Source: Zygnema circumcarinatum
Taxonomy: Eukaryota > Streptophyta > Zygnematophyceae > Zygnematales > Zygnemataceae
DNA length: 28,539 nucleotides
NCBI GenBank assembly: GCA_037447605.1
Contig: CM074811.1
Location: 2,198,717 to 2,227,255, forward strand
Direction: 5' to 3'
Shown in pieces: positions 10,001 to 21,244 of this stretch. Numbering within the stretch: position 1 is the first letter of the stretch; every line of letters begins with the position of its first letter. Made by a program: the position numbers and the translations under genes. The notes under the pieces were generated by a model. It saw only the letters and a program-made list of their open reading frames with translations, had not been told where the DNA came from and searched no databases.

Positions 10001-13000
10001 TGACACAGGTGAGAGGAGGGCCTCTGCTGCCGCCAAACAAAATTGAAATTTCAGAAAACTCTGAAATAACTTCAGAGTTTATTGAAGCGACTTATCCGGC
10101 AGGACTAGCATAGTCCTGCCGGATAAGTCGCAAAGTTGCAAAGTTTGCGTACTTGAACCTTACGTTTGTTTTCTAGCTCGTACATGCTTCCGTTACTTGG
10201 TACCCACTACTTGTCTGAGGGGATAATTATGTAACTTATGTGAATGCTATTTCCTCAGCTTTTGAACTGTCCCTATATTCCTTCAACTTCGAGATGAGAA
10301 CCCCGTTGTTTCTCACAGACATGAGACCCTTCTCGCATGACAAGGAAAGGGGTCGGTCAACAGAACTTGAAAATTGTGTACAGCTTGTTGCTTATAACAT
10401 ATGATCACCCTATTTTTGGAAGCCACAGTCAGCACATGCAATATAGAAAAACCAAACCACATCCGGTGATTAGAGCAGAGAGGAAAAGGGGCTTGCAGAT
10501 GCCGATGTACGATTGGCCCGTCGCATTCGGAGAGACACATTGGAACGCGGGAGAGATGTGCAAGGTGTTATTGAGCAGGTCAGAATACTACCCTTGTTCG
10601 AGCTTCTCGGAAGAGGCAGACTATGGAAGACTACTACTTATATAGGGGTTTGCAGAGTTACCCTTAAGAATCCAAGGCACAATAAGACATTGAGCTCGAC
10701 GAACTCGGGATAGATGGTTGATTTTGAGTGGCTTAACATAGATACCGAGCTTGCAGTCTGATTTATGACTGGAAATCTTTACAAATTGCTGCTGACTGGC
10801 CACAGGGGGGCTTCTTATGCAGTATGCTAAGTTTGTTAAGCCGGCCTTTGATGACTTCGTCCTCCCTACAAAGAAGTACGCGGATATTATTATCCCTCGT
10901 GGAGGAGACAATCATGTTGCCGTTGATCTCATCGTTCAGCACATTCGTACTAAACTGGGTCAACATGACCTCCGCAAAATCTATCGCAATGTTTACGTTA
11001 TACAGTCTACGTTTCAGGTATTCTCTTGCACCCCCTTCTGCCTATGAATATCTCTTCTGTTTTTTGTTTCTTTTGACAGTGCACGGATGGTTGGAGCTTG
11101 TGTGCTTGTGGAGAGATTTGGTCATATTTGACGAGTGGACATTTGCATCGATCAATTATAAGCATCTAGATTCGTCTGCTATTCTTATCTTTAACCTGCT
11201 CCTCTCTGAAAAACTTCATTCTTTGGCTGCAGATACGTGGTATGCACACACTTATTCGTGACCGTGAAGCTCAGAAACACGACTTTGTGTTCTATGCAGA
11301 TCGACTGAACCGACTGGTAATTGTTCCATTCCACTGGCACTTCCCTCTCCCTCTCCCTCTCCCTCTCCCTCTCCATCTCCCTCTCCCTCTCCTTCCATCA
11401 CTGTTGTTTCGGGGTTTGAAATAGTGGCCTGGTTTATGGCGATAGGGATATGGATATAGGAATGTAGAGACATATCCTTTACAGACGCAGCCAAGATTGA
11501 CAAATGTTAGGGGTGGGACATTTCATAAGCAACTGAATGTCTTATGGTAGGATGTCTTTGTCTATTTCTTTCGTAATCCCACCCGGAGGGCATGGCAGCA
11601 TAGTAACGTGCATGTTTCTATGTTGTAACGTTGCAGGTGGTGGAACATGGGCTCGGTCATCTTCCGTTTGAAGAGAAGCAGGTCACAACCCCAACTGGTG
11701 AGCAGCTATAAGGAGAGCAAAGGAAAACAACCACAGAAGGGAAGCCCTCGTAAGAAAATAGCTGACATCTGGGTTATCTTTTTTTGGTTGTTCTGAGATG
11801 TCAGGTGCCACATATGTTGGTGTTGACTTCTGCAAAAGAATCTGTGGCGTCTCCATCATTCGAAGGTCAAACTCATATCCAGCTTCTGCTGCGATTCGTT
11901 CTGTTGAAGGAGCGTGCAGGGTAGTGATCATTAGTGTAGTAGAACACCTCTTAATGTTGAAGGAAGGTTTCCATTGTCATGCTTGAAGGATGTCGTTTTC
12001 TAAGCAAAGGTTGAAATTCTGAAGGCCGGTCGAGTCTGGATAAATGCTGCAGTGGAGAAAGCATGGAAAACGCTCTGCGAGCTTGTTGCAAGGGCATTAA
12101 GATTGGCAAAATCCTCATTCATCGAGAAGGAGATTACGGGAAGCAGGTAGCAACACTGGAGCACATTCTTTCCCTTAAGCATAACTGAAATCGTATGACC
12201 ACCACTTCCTAGAGAGAGTTGTAGAGCTGTCCAGCAGACGCAATTCGTTTCCTTATCAGGTCGAACGTATGAAGATCAGATTCACCTCCTCGTACATTGA
12301 CTATGGGAGACTGAACAATGGCTATTGGCTGCAGTTGATATATGAGAAGCTGCCACATGATATAGCTCAGCGACACGTGCTGCTGCTGGACCCCATTTTA
12401 GCAACCGGTGCGTTTTTCTGCTTACAGTTGTTTACTTGCATCTTCGCTTTCTCTCTACAAAGGGTTATACTTCACTCCATGTTGCCTCTCAGCCTTTGCA
12501 AAGTCACTAGAGGTATCATGTTCCTTTGAAGTAGAATGGAGGTAACATGTGGCAGATAGCCGATGTGCCAAGCACAAGCTGACACAAGGGACCAAGGAGT
12601 GCTTCTGCAGGCAATTCTGCAGTGAAGGCTATTGAACTGCTCTTAAGAAAGGGTGTGCCGGAGTCGAACATCATCTTCCTCAACCTCATTTCGGTGCGAT
12701 TTAATCCCTTTTCGTCGTTTTGATGACTTGCTTACAGTGCCTGCCTGCTTTGGAAGCTTAAAAATAGCCTTGTCTTACAGAGAAATGTCCCTGTCTGCAG
12801 GCTCCCGAGGGCATCCACGTGGTTTGCAGAAAGTTTCCAAAACTTAAAGTTGTCACCTCAGAGATAGATGCCGGACTCAATGAGGATTTCCGAGTGGTTC
12901 CCGGTCTGGGCGAGTTTGGGGATCGCTACTTCGGAACTGATGAAGATTTGAATGAAGGCTCTTCCGGGTCCTCTTTGGGGAACCCACTTCAAGATGCTGC

Positions 13001-13037
13001 GAAAGACATTCCACGCACGACTAGCAGTGTGAGGTGA
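7091..13037 (+). CDS. UKL: Uridine kinase / uracil phosphoribosyltransferase-like protein (UKL type; 15 exons, 487 aa)
   Basis: Pyrimidine salvage enzyme: the N-terminal domain phosphorylates uridine or cytidine, and the C-terminal domain has the uracil phosphoribosyltransferase fold. Exons: 7091-7159, 8240-8291, 8658-8749, 9181-9250, 9632-9747, 9912-10008, 10499-10578, 10823-11017, 11233-11316, 11637-11697, 11805-11865, 12053-12146, 12335-12407, 12611-12693, 12801-13037. All phases close. The P-loop [12 protein letters not shown] (residues 41-52) is split across the exon 2/3 join. [52 protein letters not shown] and [17 protein letters not shown] follow in family order. The UPRT half has [35 protein letters not shown] and the PRPP-loop region [13 protein letters not shown] (about 374-385). 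The loop has GN where classic UPRTs have GG, as in plant UKLs, whose UPRT half is doubtful as an enzyme. A roughly 30-residue Ser/Gly/Asp-rich tail follows YFGTDE. The intron after exon 4 is GC-AG. Confidence 0.96.
8488..8536. repeat. 49-nt imperfect hairpin in UKL intron 2
   Basis: A 12-bp perfect outer stem (TTAAGGGTTCTG 8488-8499 with CAGAACCCTTAA 8525-8536) encloses a second stem, GGATC with GATCC, continuing through CG pairs. It lies in the intron between exons 2 and 3. Confidence 0.7.
8985..9077 (+). repeat. CTCTC/CTCCT pyrimidine-only repeat in UKL intron 3
   Basis: Over 90 bases made almost wholly of C and T, mostly CTCTC and TCCTC units, between exons 3 and 4. It lies more than 100 bases upstream of the acceptor. 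Confidence 0.8.
9251..9631 (+). other. Non-canonical GC-AG intron in UKL
   Basis: Exon 4 ends CATCCAG and the intron begins GCAAGC. The intron ends CCTGCAG before ATGCCTTTG. Joining 9250 to 9632 restores the invariant UKL sequence NFDHPDAFD in frame, whereas a nearby GT donor does not. The AG|GCAAG context is the usual one for the minor GC-AG class. The intron also holds an 18-bp TA run (9313-9330). Confidence 0.85.
10056..10080. repeat. 10-bp perfect hairpin in UKL intron 6
   Basis: AAACTCTGAA and TTCAGAGTTT flank a 5-base loop. It ends six bases before the larger perfect hairpin at 10087. Confidence 0.75.
10087..10131. repeat. Perfect 21-bp-arm hairpin in UKL intron 6
   Basis: The left arm at 10087-10107 and the right arm at 10111-10131 are exact reverse complements around the 3-base loop GCA. 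It sits about 80 bases downstream of exon 6. No flanking duplication was seen. A long perfect stem with so short a loop is unlikely by chance and is compatible with a tiny insertion or a selected RNA structure. Confidence 0.9.
11342..11393 (+). repeat. (CTCCCT)n microsatellite in UKL intron 9
   Basis: About eight copies of the CTCCCT hexamer with one CATCTC interruption start some 25 bases after the exon 9 donor. It is the same hexamer as the giant array at 24758-26519. Confidence 0.9.
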
Positions 13038-13906
13038 TATCAAAGGGAAAGAAACCCTAATTTTTGCAGCCAATTTTTTTCCCCACACATCGGTCTCCCA
13101 CTGAAAGCCCCAGGTCACTTTGGGAGGAGGGGAAGCCCCACATCATCATCTCTTTGAAAGGGAGAGGCAAAGGCAAAGGCCACTGCATCGCTGTGGGAGG
13201 GAGGGAGGGAGGGAGGGAGGGAGGGCTGTTGGGTGGGCGGTGATGGGAGAACTCTCAAAGGCAATTCTGCGCTCGAAGAGGGTCGATGGATGGTTAGGCT
13301 AAGCAAGTAGTTGCAGAGTTCGGCAGTGCTTTCTTCCTGTTTATATGTGCATTATCTCAGGGATTAGGCTGTAGGTCGATTATCGGTGTGAGAAAAGTGC
13401 ACAAAAAAAGGGATAAAAAAATTGTTTTCTGGGGTATTAGTCGACGTAAGCAAGGCGACGTTCCGTTCATTGTACTCTGAAAAAAAAAATATTTTCATTA
13501 GTTGATCATTAAAAATTTCTTCCTTTTGTGGTCGAAGAGGTCTACAGGAGTTGTGGTGATGCTTGTTGTGACGACTGCCATGGGGTCCCATGCTCTGCCC
13601 ATGGAGGTGCCGATCTATGCTCAAAATTCACATGGCAATGCAAAGGAGCCATGGACATGTACATGGAACGTTGCTCTTAGAACCGTTCAAACATCCATAC
13701 AACATGCTGAGCATCCATGCATATGTACAGTTCCAGTCATAGATCCAGTTTGTTCCGTCACTGTATGGCTCAACAGCCAACTGTCAGTTTAACGATATGT
13801 GCAACTGGGGGACATAGAATCCCAGTAGAACCCCTTTCGTTGGGCGCAGCGCAAGGCGGCCTCCTTCCCCTTCTCGGCTCGTCGCGGCGCTAATGCAGCG
13901 GAAGCC
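13038..13906. other. Intergenic DNA between UKL and the tryptophan synthase gene
   Basis: It holds the UKL 3' flank and the upstream region of the next gene. A GGGA/GGAG tetranucleotide run lies at about 13195-13226 and short A and T runs near 13405-13500. Open frames on both strands have no recognisable motifs. No RNA gene was seen. Confidence 0.5.
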
Positions 13907-16900
13907 ATGGCTCTCGACACTCTCAATCTCCGCCTCAATCTCTCTCTTGCCTCCAACATTAGCAGCGGCAAGGAAGCGCGACAGCCGTGCTGCTCTTCCG
14001 CAGCTGCTCGGAATGACTCACACAGCTGCCGGCATGGCTCCTCGCTGTCCTCTCGTGCTGCACTTTCCTGCAGAGCTGCTCGGGAGCTTCTGAAAGGGGA
14101 AGCCAAAAAGGGCTTGCAAGGAAGGGCAAGGCCGCAAAGGCAGGTGGTTGCGGCTGCCGCGGAGGTTACATACAGCAGCGTGTCTGTGTCAGGCCGGTTT
14201 GAAGAGCTCAAAGCTAAGGGTGAGGTGAGTTTTTGAAGAATGTGGCTTTTCTGGCCTGCTGTTCGGGGATTAAAGAGAAATTTCGAGTCGTCAAGTCAAG
14301 TTGTTATCACTTTGGTTTCGTGACTGTAAGAAGCCAGTTGTCGGTGCCGTTGGTTTAGTCAAGGTAGAAGACAGAAGGCGGGCTTAGTTTTTTGAAGAAT
14401 AAGTTCCTTGTGAAATGCATAGTTTTGGGAAGCAGGGACTAGGCAAACGTTGATGTCATCAATATGTATGATGCTCCTCCGAACAAGTGGAAGATCAAGG
14501 TCACCGCAGAGTATCAATGTGGCCCCTTTTCTGGGAGCAAACACAGCCCGTCTAGCATTCATAAACAATTCGTGTAATGTTGTTTCAGTATAAAGTGAAG
14601 GATAAGGTCGTTCCAATACAGTCAAAATTAATGGTTCATTAGTTCGGATCGAAAATCCGTTCCTCTAAGAGCTTAAATGCAAGTTTCCTTAAGCCCTTAA
14701 AGGAAGATAAAGTATTTAAAACTTAAAAGTGACTTTTCGATTTTGTCTCAGCTTCAGGCTTGCAGACATGGCTACTCACCTTCTGCTACCTTCGCTATGT
14801 GGTTTTGGGGTTTGGCAGGTGGCTTTGATACCCTTCATTGTGGCAGGTGATCCAGACTTGGCGACAACTGAGAAGCTCCTGTTGACTTTGGATGCAAATG
14901 GCGCCGACATCATTGAGCTCGGAGTGCCCTATTCAGATCCCCTCGCGGACGGCCCTGTCATTCAGGTGAAGCGAATCAAGACTTATGTATGAGTTAATGG
15001 AGGGTTATACCAATTCATGGCACTAAGACGGATGGATGGTGGGTTGAATATGGTTGCTACGCTTGAAAAAGGAGATGTTCCCTTCTACTTCTCATAGTTA
15101 GTTGCTTCAAACCACAAAAGAACCACCACTAGAGAAACTCGTGCAGATTATGAATTCCCACACAGCTGAAGCTAATCTAGAGTGTGTTACAAAAGTGACT
15201 ATTTCTTAGCGTCTTGCTTCATGGTTCTCTTAGGATCCAAGGCTCTATTAATTGACATTGCCTCTGTTTTCCTAGAAGATCTCTATTTAGGTTGTTCTGG
15301 GATATCATGGGAGACGCAACAATTTTTTTCCTACCCTAACCTGCATGGTTAACTTGATGCTGGGATAAGTTTGTCGGATCTGCCTATTACTATGGTCGCT
15401 CTTTAGAACGCTTTCTTAAAACTTCTACTTGCCCGGACATCAATTTTAAGCTTGCTGCTAAACACTCCGCTAGTTTAAGTGGTCAATTCTCACTTAAAAG
15501 GTTTTGATTACTGCGGTTTACCCTCTGTCTTTGAGCGTATATTCTCTCCGCCTTCCACTCTGAACTCTGCTTACATCAGCCGGAGTTTGCCTTGACTTGG
15601 CTTGGCTTGGCAGGCTGCAGCGACAAGGGCTTTGAGTGGTGGAACTGACCTTGCCTCAGTGCTTGCGCTTCTAACCAAGGTATTTTTTGCGATCTATTAG
15701 AAACTGGGTTTTTGGAGATAGATTGTAAACCTTCAAGTGGAGAACGACCTTGAGAATTGGAATGGCCCTCTGACATGTTCAGAAAAGTCAAGAGATGATC
15801 TTGGGATGGAGGAGCAAGGCAGTGAAGGAGGATGAAGAATGCTGGATGTTTCCTCGAAGAGGTGTCTTAGAAAGGGAACTACACAACCGAATTCTTTTAC
15901 ATTTCAGATGGAACTTTGTGGTTTTTTACTTAGTTTTGCTCTCGTTTGGAACTTAGCACATGCGGTGCTTCATGGCAGGTAGCCCCCCGCTTGTCAGCGC
16001 CGATTGTCCTGTTCACATATTACAACCCCATCATGAAAAAGGGTCTAGAAGAGTTTTTCAAGATTACAAAGGAAGCTGGTGCAGCCGGTGAGTTTTTCGT
16101 TTTCCTTCAAAAAAAGCAGAACGGGTAATAAGCTCAATATTCCGCTGTATTCATCCTTTCATCCTTCCTACTCTCATTGGCTAAGCTTGCTTTCGCGTCA
16201 AGCAAGCCCTTTCTTTGTCTCATCTCTCCCACAGATTCACTATGGAACTTTGTTCGATCCAACATGCAGGACTCGTGGTTCCCGATGTCCCTCTAGAAGA
16301 AACTGGCCCTCTCCGAAATCTGGCCTCAATCTATGGCCTTGAACTCGTAGGTTTCGTCACCCCGATTCCCTCTCCCTTCTCAAGCCTTCTTCTCCAAGAG
16401 AGTCTTTGAATTTATATGGAATCCACTTCACGTCTAACAGATTGAACTGAGGCAGTCTCCCCTTTTCAAGTGAAATAATCATAATAATCATCACTTCTGC
16501 TTTCTGGGGTCCTTTTTTTGGCCATGGAGAATAGGTGCTATTGACGACTCCCACTACGCCTGCAGAAAGAATGGCAGCTATTGCTGAGGCATCGCAAGGA
16601 TTTGTCTATCTGGTGAACTCATTTGAACCCCTCCTTCTTTCTTGGCATTGAGTGAGATGACTGAACGAGCTCTTGTTCGCCGTCTCTGAAGGCCCAAAAG
16701 ACTTCGTTGGTGAAATCTTAGAATGAGATGAAGTTTTTACAATAGTGTATATTGTCTCTCTTGGCTGGAGAATGGGCTGCAGGTGAGTCTGACAGGTGTC
16801 ACCGGAGCCCGCGCAGCGGTGGAGGGGAGGGTTCAGGAGCTTTTGAAAACTCTCAAAGAGGTACAATTTGGCTGCCTGCAATCTCTGCTGAGATGACTGC

Positions 16901-17654
16901 TGCAATTTTTTTCTTCCGTTTCATGAAATGGCCGGGCATTCGTCAGTGTCTCTGTACCTGCTAGCTATGGTCCTGCGTTAGTAAGGGAAGAGATTGCGCA
17001 GGGGAGCGGAAGTTATGAGTGATGTTGGAGTTGGTTTGTCGTCTCCCTTTCCCCATCTTTCCGTTTCCCCCTCTCCCTTCCACTCTCTCTCTCTCCCCCG
17101 CCCTCTCTCTCGTGTTATGCTTCAGAAACAAATGCTTCGGAAACAAATGCTTCGTCTTAAGGGCTGTGAAGTGTGGCGGTGAAAAACTTGCTCTTTTGCA
17201 CCAAATCTGAAGGGGATAAGGATGTGGGTCTCTGCTGTAACCTGTGCAGAATACCACTAAACCGATTGCAGTCGGGTTCGGAATCTCAAGTCCAGAACAC
17301 GCAGTGCAGGTGAGCCCTAGAGTCCGGCTCAAAGCAATGCAGAGAAAATAAGAACGAAGAAAAAAAGAGTGAACTCTTCTGTCTGTCCTGCGGGGGAGAG
17401 AAAAAAATTGTGCTGTAATAGCTTTGTCTCACTACCAGAGCTCTGAACCCTGGTGTCTCTGAGATTCTTAAAAAACCCCTGCGGGAGGGGCTTAAGGACA
17501 GGTGGCGGAGTGGGGGGCGGACGGAGTCATCATTGGCAGCAAGATCGTGGGACTCGTCAGCGGCGCGGAGAGCCCCGAGAAGGGTCTGGAAGCGGTCGCC
17601 GCCTTGATGCAAAGCGTTAAGGGGGCGCTTCAAAAGAGGGCGCAGCCGGCATGA
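13907..17654 (+). CDS. TSA1: Tryptophan synthase alpha chain, probably plastid-targeted (9 exons, 361 aa)
   Basis: It cleaves indole-3-glycerol phosphate to indole and glyceraldehyde 3-phosphate in the plastid and passes indole to the beta chain. Exons: 13907-14224, 14819-14965, 15614-15679, 15979-16087, 16270-16346, 16535-16612, 16783-16860, 17250-17309, 17502-17654. All phases close. Exon 1 gives about 85 Ser/Ala/Arg/Leu-rich residues with few acidic ones, a transit-peptide profile, before [12 protein letters not shown]. The mature part has [13 protein letters not shown], then [16 protein letters not shown] with the catalytic pair Glu139 and Asp150 (Glu49 and Asp60 in enterobacterial TrpA). 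[40 protein letters not shown] and the phosphate-binding [10 protein letters not shown] and [10 protein letters not shown] follow. The order is standard and the length fits a transit peptide plus a roughly 270-residue enzyme. An ATG at 13893 is out of frame. A GA run starts directly at the stop. Confidence 0.95.
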
Positions 17655-18260
17655 GAGAGAGAGAGAGAGAGAGAGAGGGGTGGTAGGAGGAAGGGAGCGG
17701 GCGGGGACGAGAGAGTGGGGGTGGGGGGGTGGAGGGGTGGGAAGGAAGAGGCAGAGGAACGTCAAGGCCTTTGAGCCAAATGGCACTAAAATGTGTGCTC
17801 CTTTTGCTTATGCTCCTCGTCATTTATAAGCCATGATCTTATGCTTCCAGGAATGGTCCAGGTGGTTTGGACTGAGTTTGGGCTTTTCATGGAAGACGAG
17901 GGCCAGGCTCCAGCCTCGTAATGGATGCATGTCTGGAGGAGGGATGTGTTAGCATGGTGGGGGGTGTACATATCATGGCGCGTCTCGTCTTTGTACTGCG
18001 TCCAATAGGGGGTATCAAACTTAACAAAAGTTGACGAATTGAGTGCGATCAGTATTGCGAAAAGAAACCTTACCGATGACTGATAGTGCTTGCTTTGTCG
18101 AACCTGTGCCGAACCTCTTACCAGCCAACCGTGCGGAAAGCGCAAGTCAATTTTACGGACTCTGCGCCCCCAAACATACGGACCGTACAGATCGTCCGTA
18201 TGAATTCGTCCGCAGCCAAAACAGGGGCCGAACGGCCTGTGTGGACGGAACAGGCGTCAT

Positions 18261-18272
18261 CGTGACGTCACG
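18261..18272. promoter_or_regulatory. Perfect 12-bp palindrome with a TGACGTCA core
   Basis: CGTGACGTCACG reads the same on both strands and contains TGACGTCA, the classic high-affinity site for bZIP proteins. It lies 2 kb upstream of the glycosyltransferase start, so the assignment as a regulatory site is weak. It may simply belong to a decayed repeat, since a CATACGGAC/GTCCGTATG inverted repeat lies just upstream (18175-18202). Confidence 0.3.
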
Positions 18273-20188
18273 GCGGTCCTGGCGGCCCACCCTGGCGTCC
18301 CCCTCCATCATTACATGACAGCAGGCTGTGATGGGCAACCGAAGTGGAAAGTATGGGTCACGATCCTCGGAAACTTTTGATGTGAATATCTTTTAATTAA
18401 AGAGTTTTAGACTATCGACAGCATGTGGTCTGGAGTTGGTCCTTTTGCCAACAGTTGATGGCTGATGACAAGGCTTGAGATTTCGTAGCCTATGTGATGT
18501 AGAGGATGCTGTATGTGACATTGAGCATGGAATACGGCATATGGGGTGCAAAAGATTCATAAATGTGTTGTTGAAAGCTTTTCATTATCGTCGCCTTTAC
18601 AAATTGTCCTTCATGGTACGACAAAAGGAAAAAGGAAGGAAATTTCTTGTGCTATGCACAAAAAGTACGAAAGGAAATTTTGAGAAAGGGCGGTTGTACA
18701 GAGTTAGGCTCGAAGTTTCAAATGAGTGGCTTGTCAAAGTGAGAGGAAAAAAATCACTAGAGACTTCACAAAGCAGTCATGTTCGCATGGTCACCTTATG
18801 CTCAACAGCATGATGATGAGTATAAGGCTATATGCCTTTTGTATGTGTGTGGGTTTTGGTTTTTGAGATCTGTTTCATATGGAAATTGATTGATGCCCAT
18901 GTTTTTAAAACAGGGAGCATTTTGTTGTGCCTTGTCGTATCATGTTCACGGCTACTACTCATGTTGTTCAAACATTCACAACTTCTAGCATGAGTACCGA
19001 GGACCGAGCGTGAAAATTCTCGCATTTCTTCCAACACCAAGTGTTGTAGTTGAACGCATGGTTATATTCTGTCGCTCAGCTATCAACCATAATATGTCTT
19101 CACAACCCAAGTAACCAACCCCTGCTCGCAACTTTGCCATTGGGGAAAAATCTCCAAGAAACGACAATACTGCTTTTATCTGCGGAAATACCGTAGACCT
19201 TTCTCGTTCGAATCCTTACCTGGATCTGAATGTCAACACTCTCTCCATGAACTTGCGAGGCAAGGTCTCTTACCAGCAAAGACAAGGAAAGGAACACGAG
19301 GTTGATTGCCACAGTTCAATCCTTCACAGAAGATAAAAACATTAGATTAAGGTAAGGAGAAAGCACATAAAACGAGGGAGGGGGGGGGGGAGGGGGAGGG
19401 GGAGGCTTTAGGTTTGCAATTCAAAACTTGTAGCGTCTAACAGGTTTCTAGGAAGGGTCTCCATTGTTATTTGTAATCTAGAAACAACCCAATGGCTGCC
19501 AGCCACGTATTCACTTTCGACCTGTTTTTCCAACGTGGCGATTTGTCATTGGCAAATGTTGCAAGCAAAGTATAACCGCACCACGAATGGCGGCCGGCCC
19601 CTTTCAAGTTCGAGTTGGCGAACCCATGACGTGACGCGCCGTCGGGCCGTTTTTTGGATGTCGGAGGGCCCCCGCACGCGGGCGGATGCGGTCACGTCGC
19701 ATCACGATCATGGCGGCGTAGCTGAGTCAGTGGTACAGCACTGACGGCGTACGTACGGCTCGCATCTTTTCGAGTCAATGTCCGCGAGGACCTGGCGGAC
19801 GGACGCGCACGTCCGTACGCGGACATCGGTTAGCACATGAAAACTGCAGTACAAGGCTGTACCGATCAATCATAGAACGCGAAGCCGCCAGTTATACAGG
19901 AGTTTCAGCTTGCACCGACAGCTCGTCTCGGCTAAAACGACAAATCTCCAGATTCTACAATCTCTCGATTTTGTTCTTTTCACTTGTGTTCGTACGATAA
20001 GCCCTCCGACCGCTTCCTCTCAGATCCCGTTCGTACATCCTGTCAGCCCCCGCCAGCTGTTCCTTGGCGCTTTAGCCTGAAGTCAGCGCGCTGACCGCAT
20101 CCCGCCAGGTGCCACCTGGTGCCGCCACGCTGAGCTGGACAGTACGGACCGGCGGTGCCGACATCCACACCCCCAGCTCCCCCACCCA

Positions 20189-20260
20189 TGGCCTCCCTCC
20201 CTCCCTCCCTCCCTCCCTCCCTCTCCCCTTCCCCTCTCCCTCTCCCTCTCCCTCTCCCCA
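20189..20260 (+). repeat. (CTCC)n and (CTCCCT)n tract just upstream of the GT92 ATG
   Basis: A run of CTCC tetramers is followed by four to five copies of the CTCCCT hexamer, ending 40 bases before the start codon at 20300. It probably lies in the 5' untranslated region or core promoter, judged by position only. Confidence 0.75.
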
Positions 20261-20299
20261 TATCGCTGTCGTCTCCCACACTTGTATTTCTCTCCCGCC

Positions 20300-21171
20300 A
20301 TGGCTCCCCCCCCGCCCTTCGCGGTGCTGCTGGTCGCAGTCCTCGCCGCCTTCTCGAACCGCGCCCTCGCGCGCACCACTCCCTTCGGAAGCAACGCAGT
20401 TGGCGGAACAATTTTTGAGCGGTTCGTGATGCGACGTGACGATATCGCTCCAAAAGCAGAGCAAGCGATGCAGACCGATGTTGAATGGCCTCCTCCAGGT
20501 ATCCTTCTCGCCTTCTCGCAAAACTATATCCCAACAGGAGTCACATTTTTGTCAGTTTACGCATTTTCTCTGTAAATTTACTCAGTTTCATAAGATTTTT
20601 TATGACGATGACAGAAACTTCGCAACGCCGGATCCTCCGAGAGGGTCGATACTGGTGGCATGATCGGCAAGAAGTTGGTCTTCCCCCTATTACGAACCAC
20701 CTCCAGCAGACGCTCAAGTCTTTTGGATTCCTCCCCTCCGGGCGCGCATACCACACCTTCGTGCGCTTCAGGTGGGCTGCCTGCCAGGCATGCATGCGCG
20801 CCCGCCTGCATCGTGGAGGATGAGGGAAGGAGAAAGAGACGGAGAGAAAGGGGGTGGGGGGAGGCATGGGGGGAAGGGAAGGTGGGGAGGAAGTGGAAGA
20901 GCGAGGGAGATAATAGGAGGGAGGTGGGAGCGGGAGGGGGGGAGGGAGTGTGGGTGGGGGGGGGGAGGGGGGGGGGAGGCGTTAGATGGTAGGAGCAGAT
21001 TAAAATAAAAAGGAGAGGGTTGGGGAAGGGAGTTATGAGAGGTACGATCTTAAAGGGATTGAATGGAAGTTGGAGGTTTGGAGAGGAAGAAGAGCGCAAA
21101 GTGCAATGGTAAAAGGTAAAAGAACTCGGAAGCGGAGAGAGGCATGAGGAAATTAAAAAGAGTTTAGAGAG

Positions 21172-21244
<73 letters not shown>

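Larger units (their letters stand above)
17655..20299. other. 2.6-kb intergenic region without a recognisable gene
   Basis: From left to right: (GA)n at 17655-17678 and G-rich purine sequence to about 17750; a GC-rich patch near 18130-18310 with a 9-bp inverted repeat and a CGTGACGTCACG palindrome; unremarkable AT-richer DNA; a G-rich run at 19379-19405; a GC-rich patch at about 19590-19830 with several CGTACG and CGTGAC words; and the pyrimidine-rich stretch before the next gene. A 112-codon open frame at 18475-18813 is basic but matches nothing I know. Confidence 0.5.

Noticed and set aside
13789-14211. 140-codon minus-strand frame
   Set aside because: Antisense to the transit-peptide exon of the tryptophan synthase gene; no motif of its own.
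2782-17654. A metabolic gene cluster
   Set aside because: Aminopeptidase, uridine salvage and tryptophan synthesis share no pathway; separate multi-exon genes in normal eukaryotic spacing.
18475-18813. 112-codon plus-strand frame in the intergenic region
   Set aside because: No family resemblance, AT-rich codon use unlike the real exons here, and no splice or promoter context.
20578-21099. 173-codon minus-strand Pro/Ser/Leu frame
   Set aside because: Antisense translation of GT92 exon 2 and its purine-rich intron.
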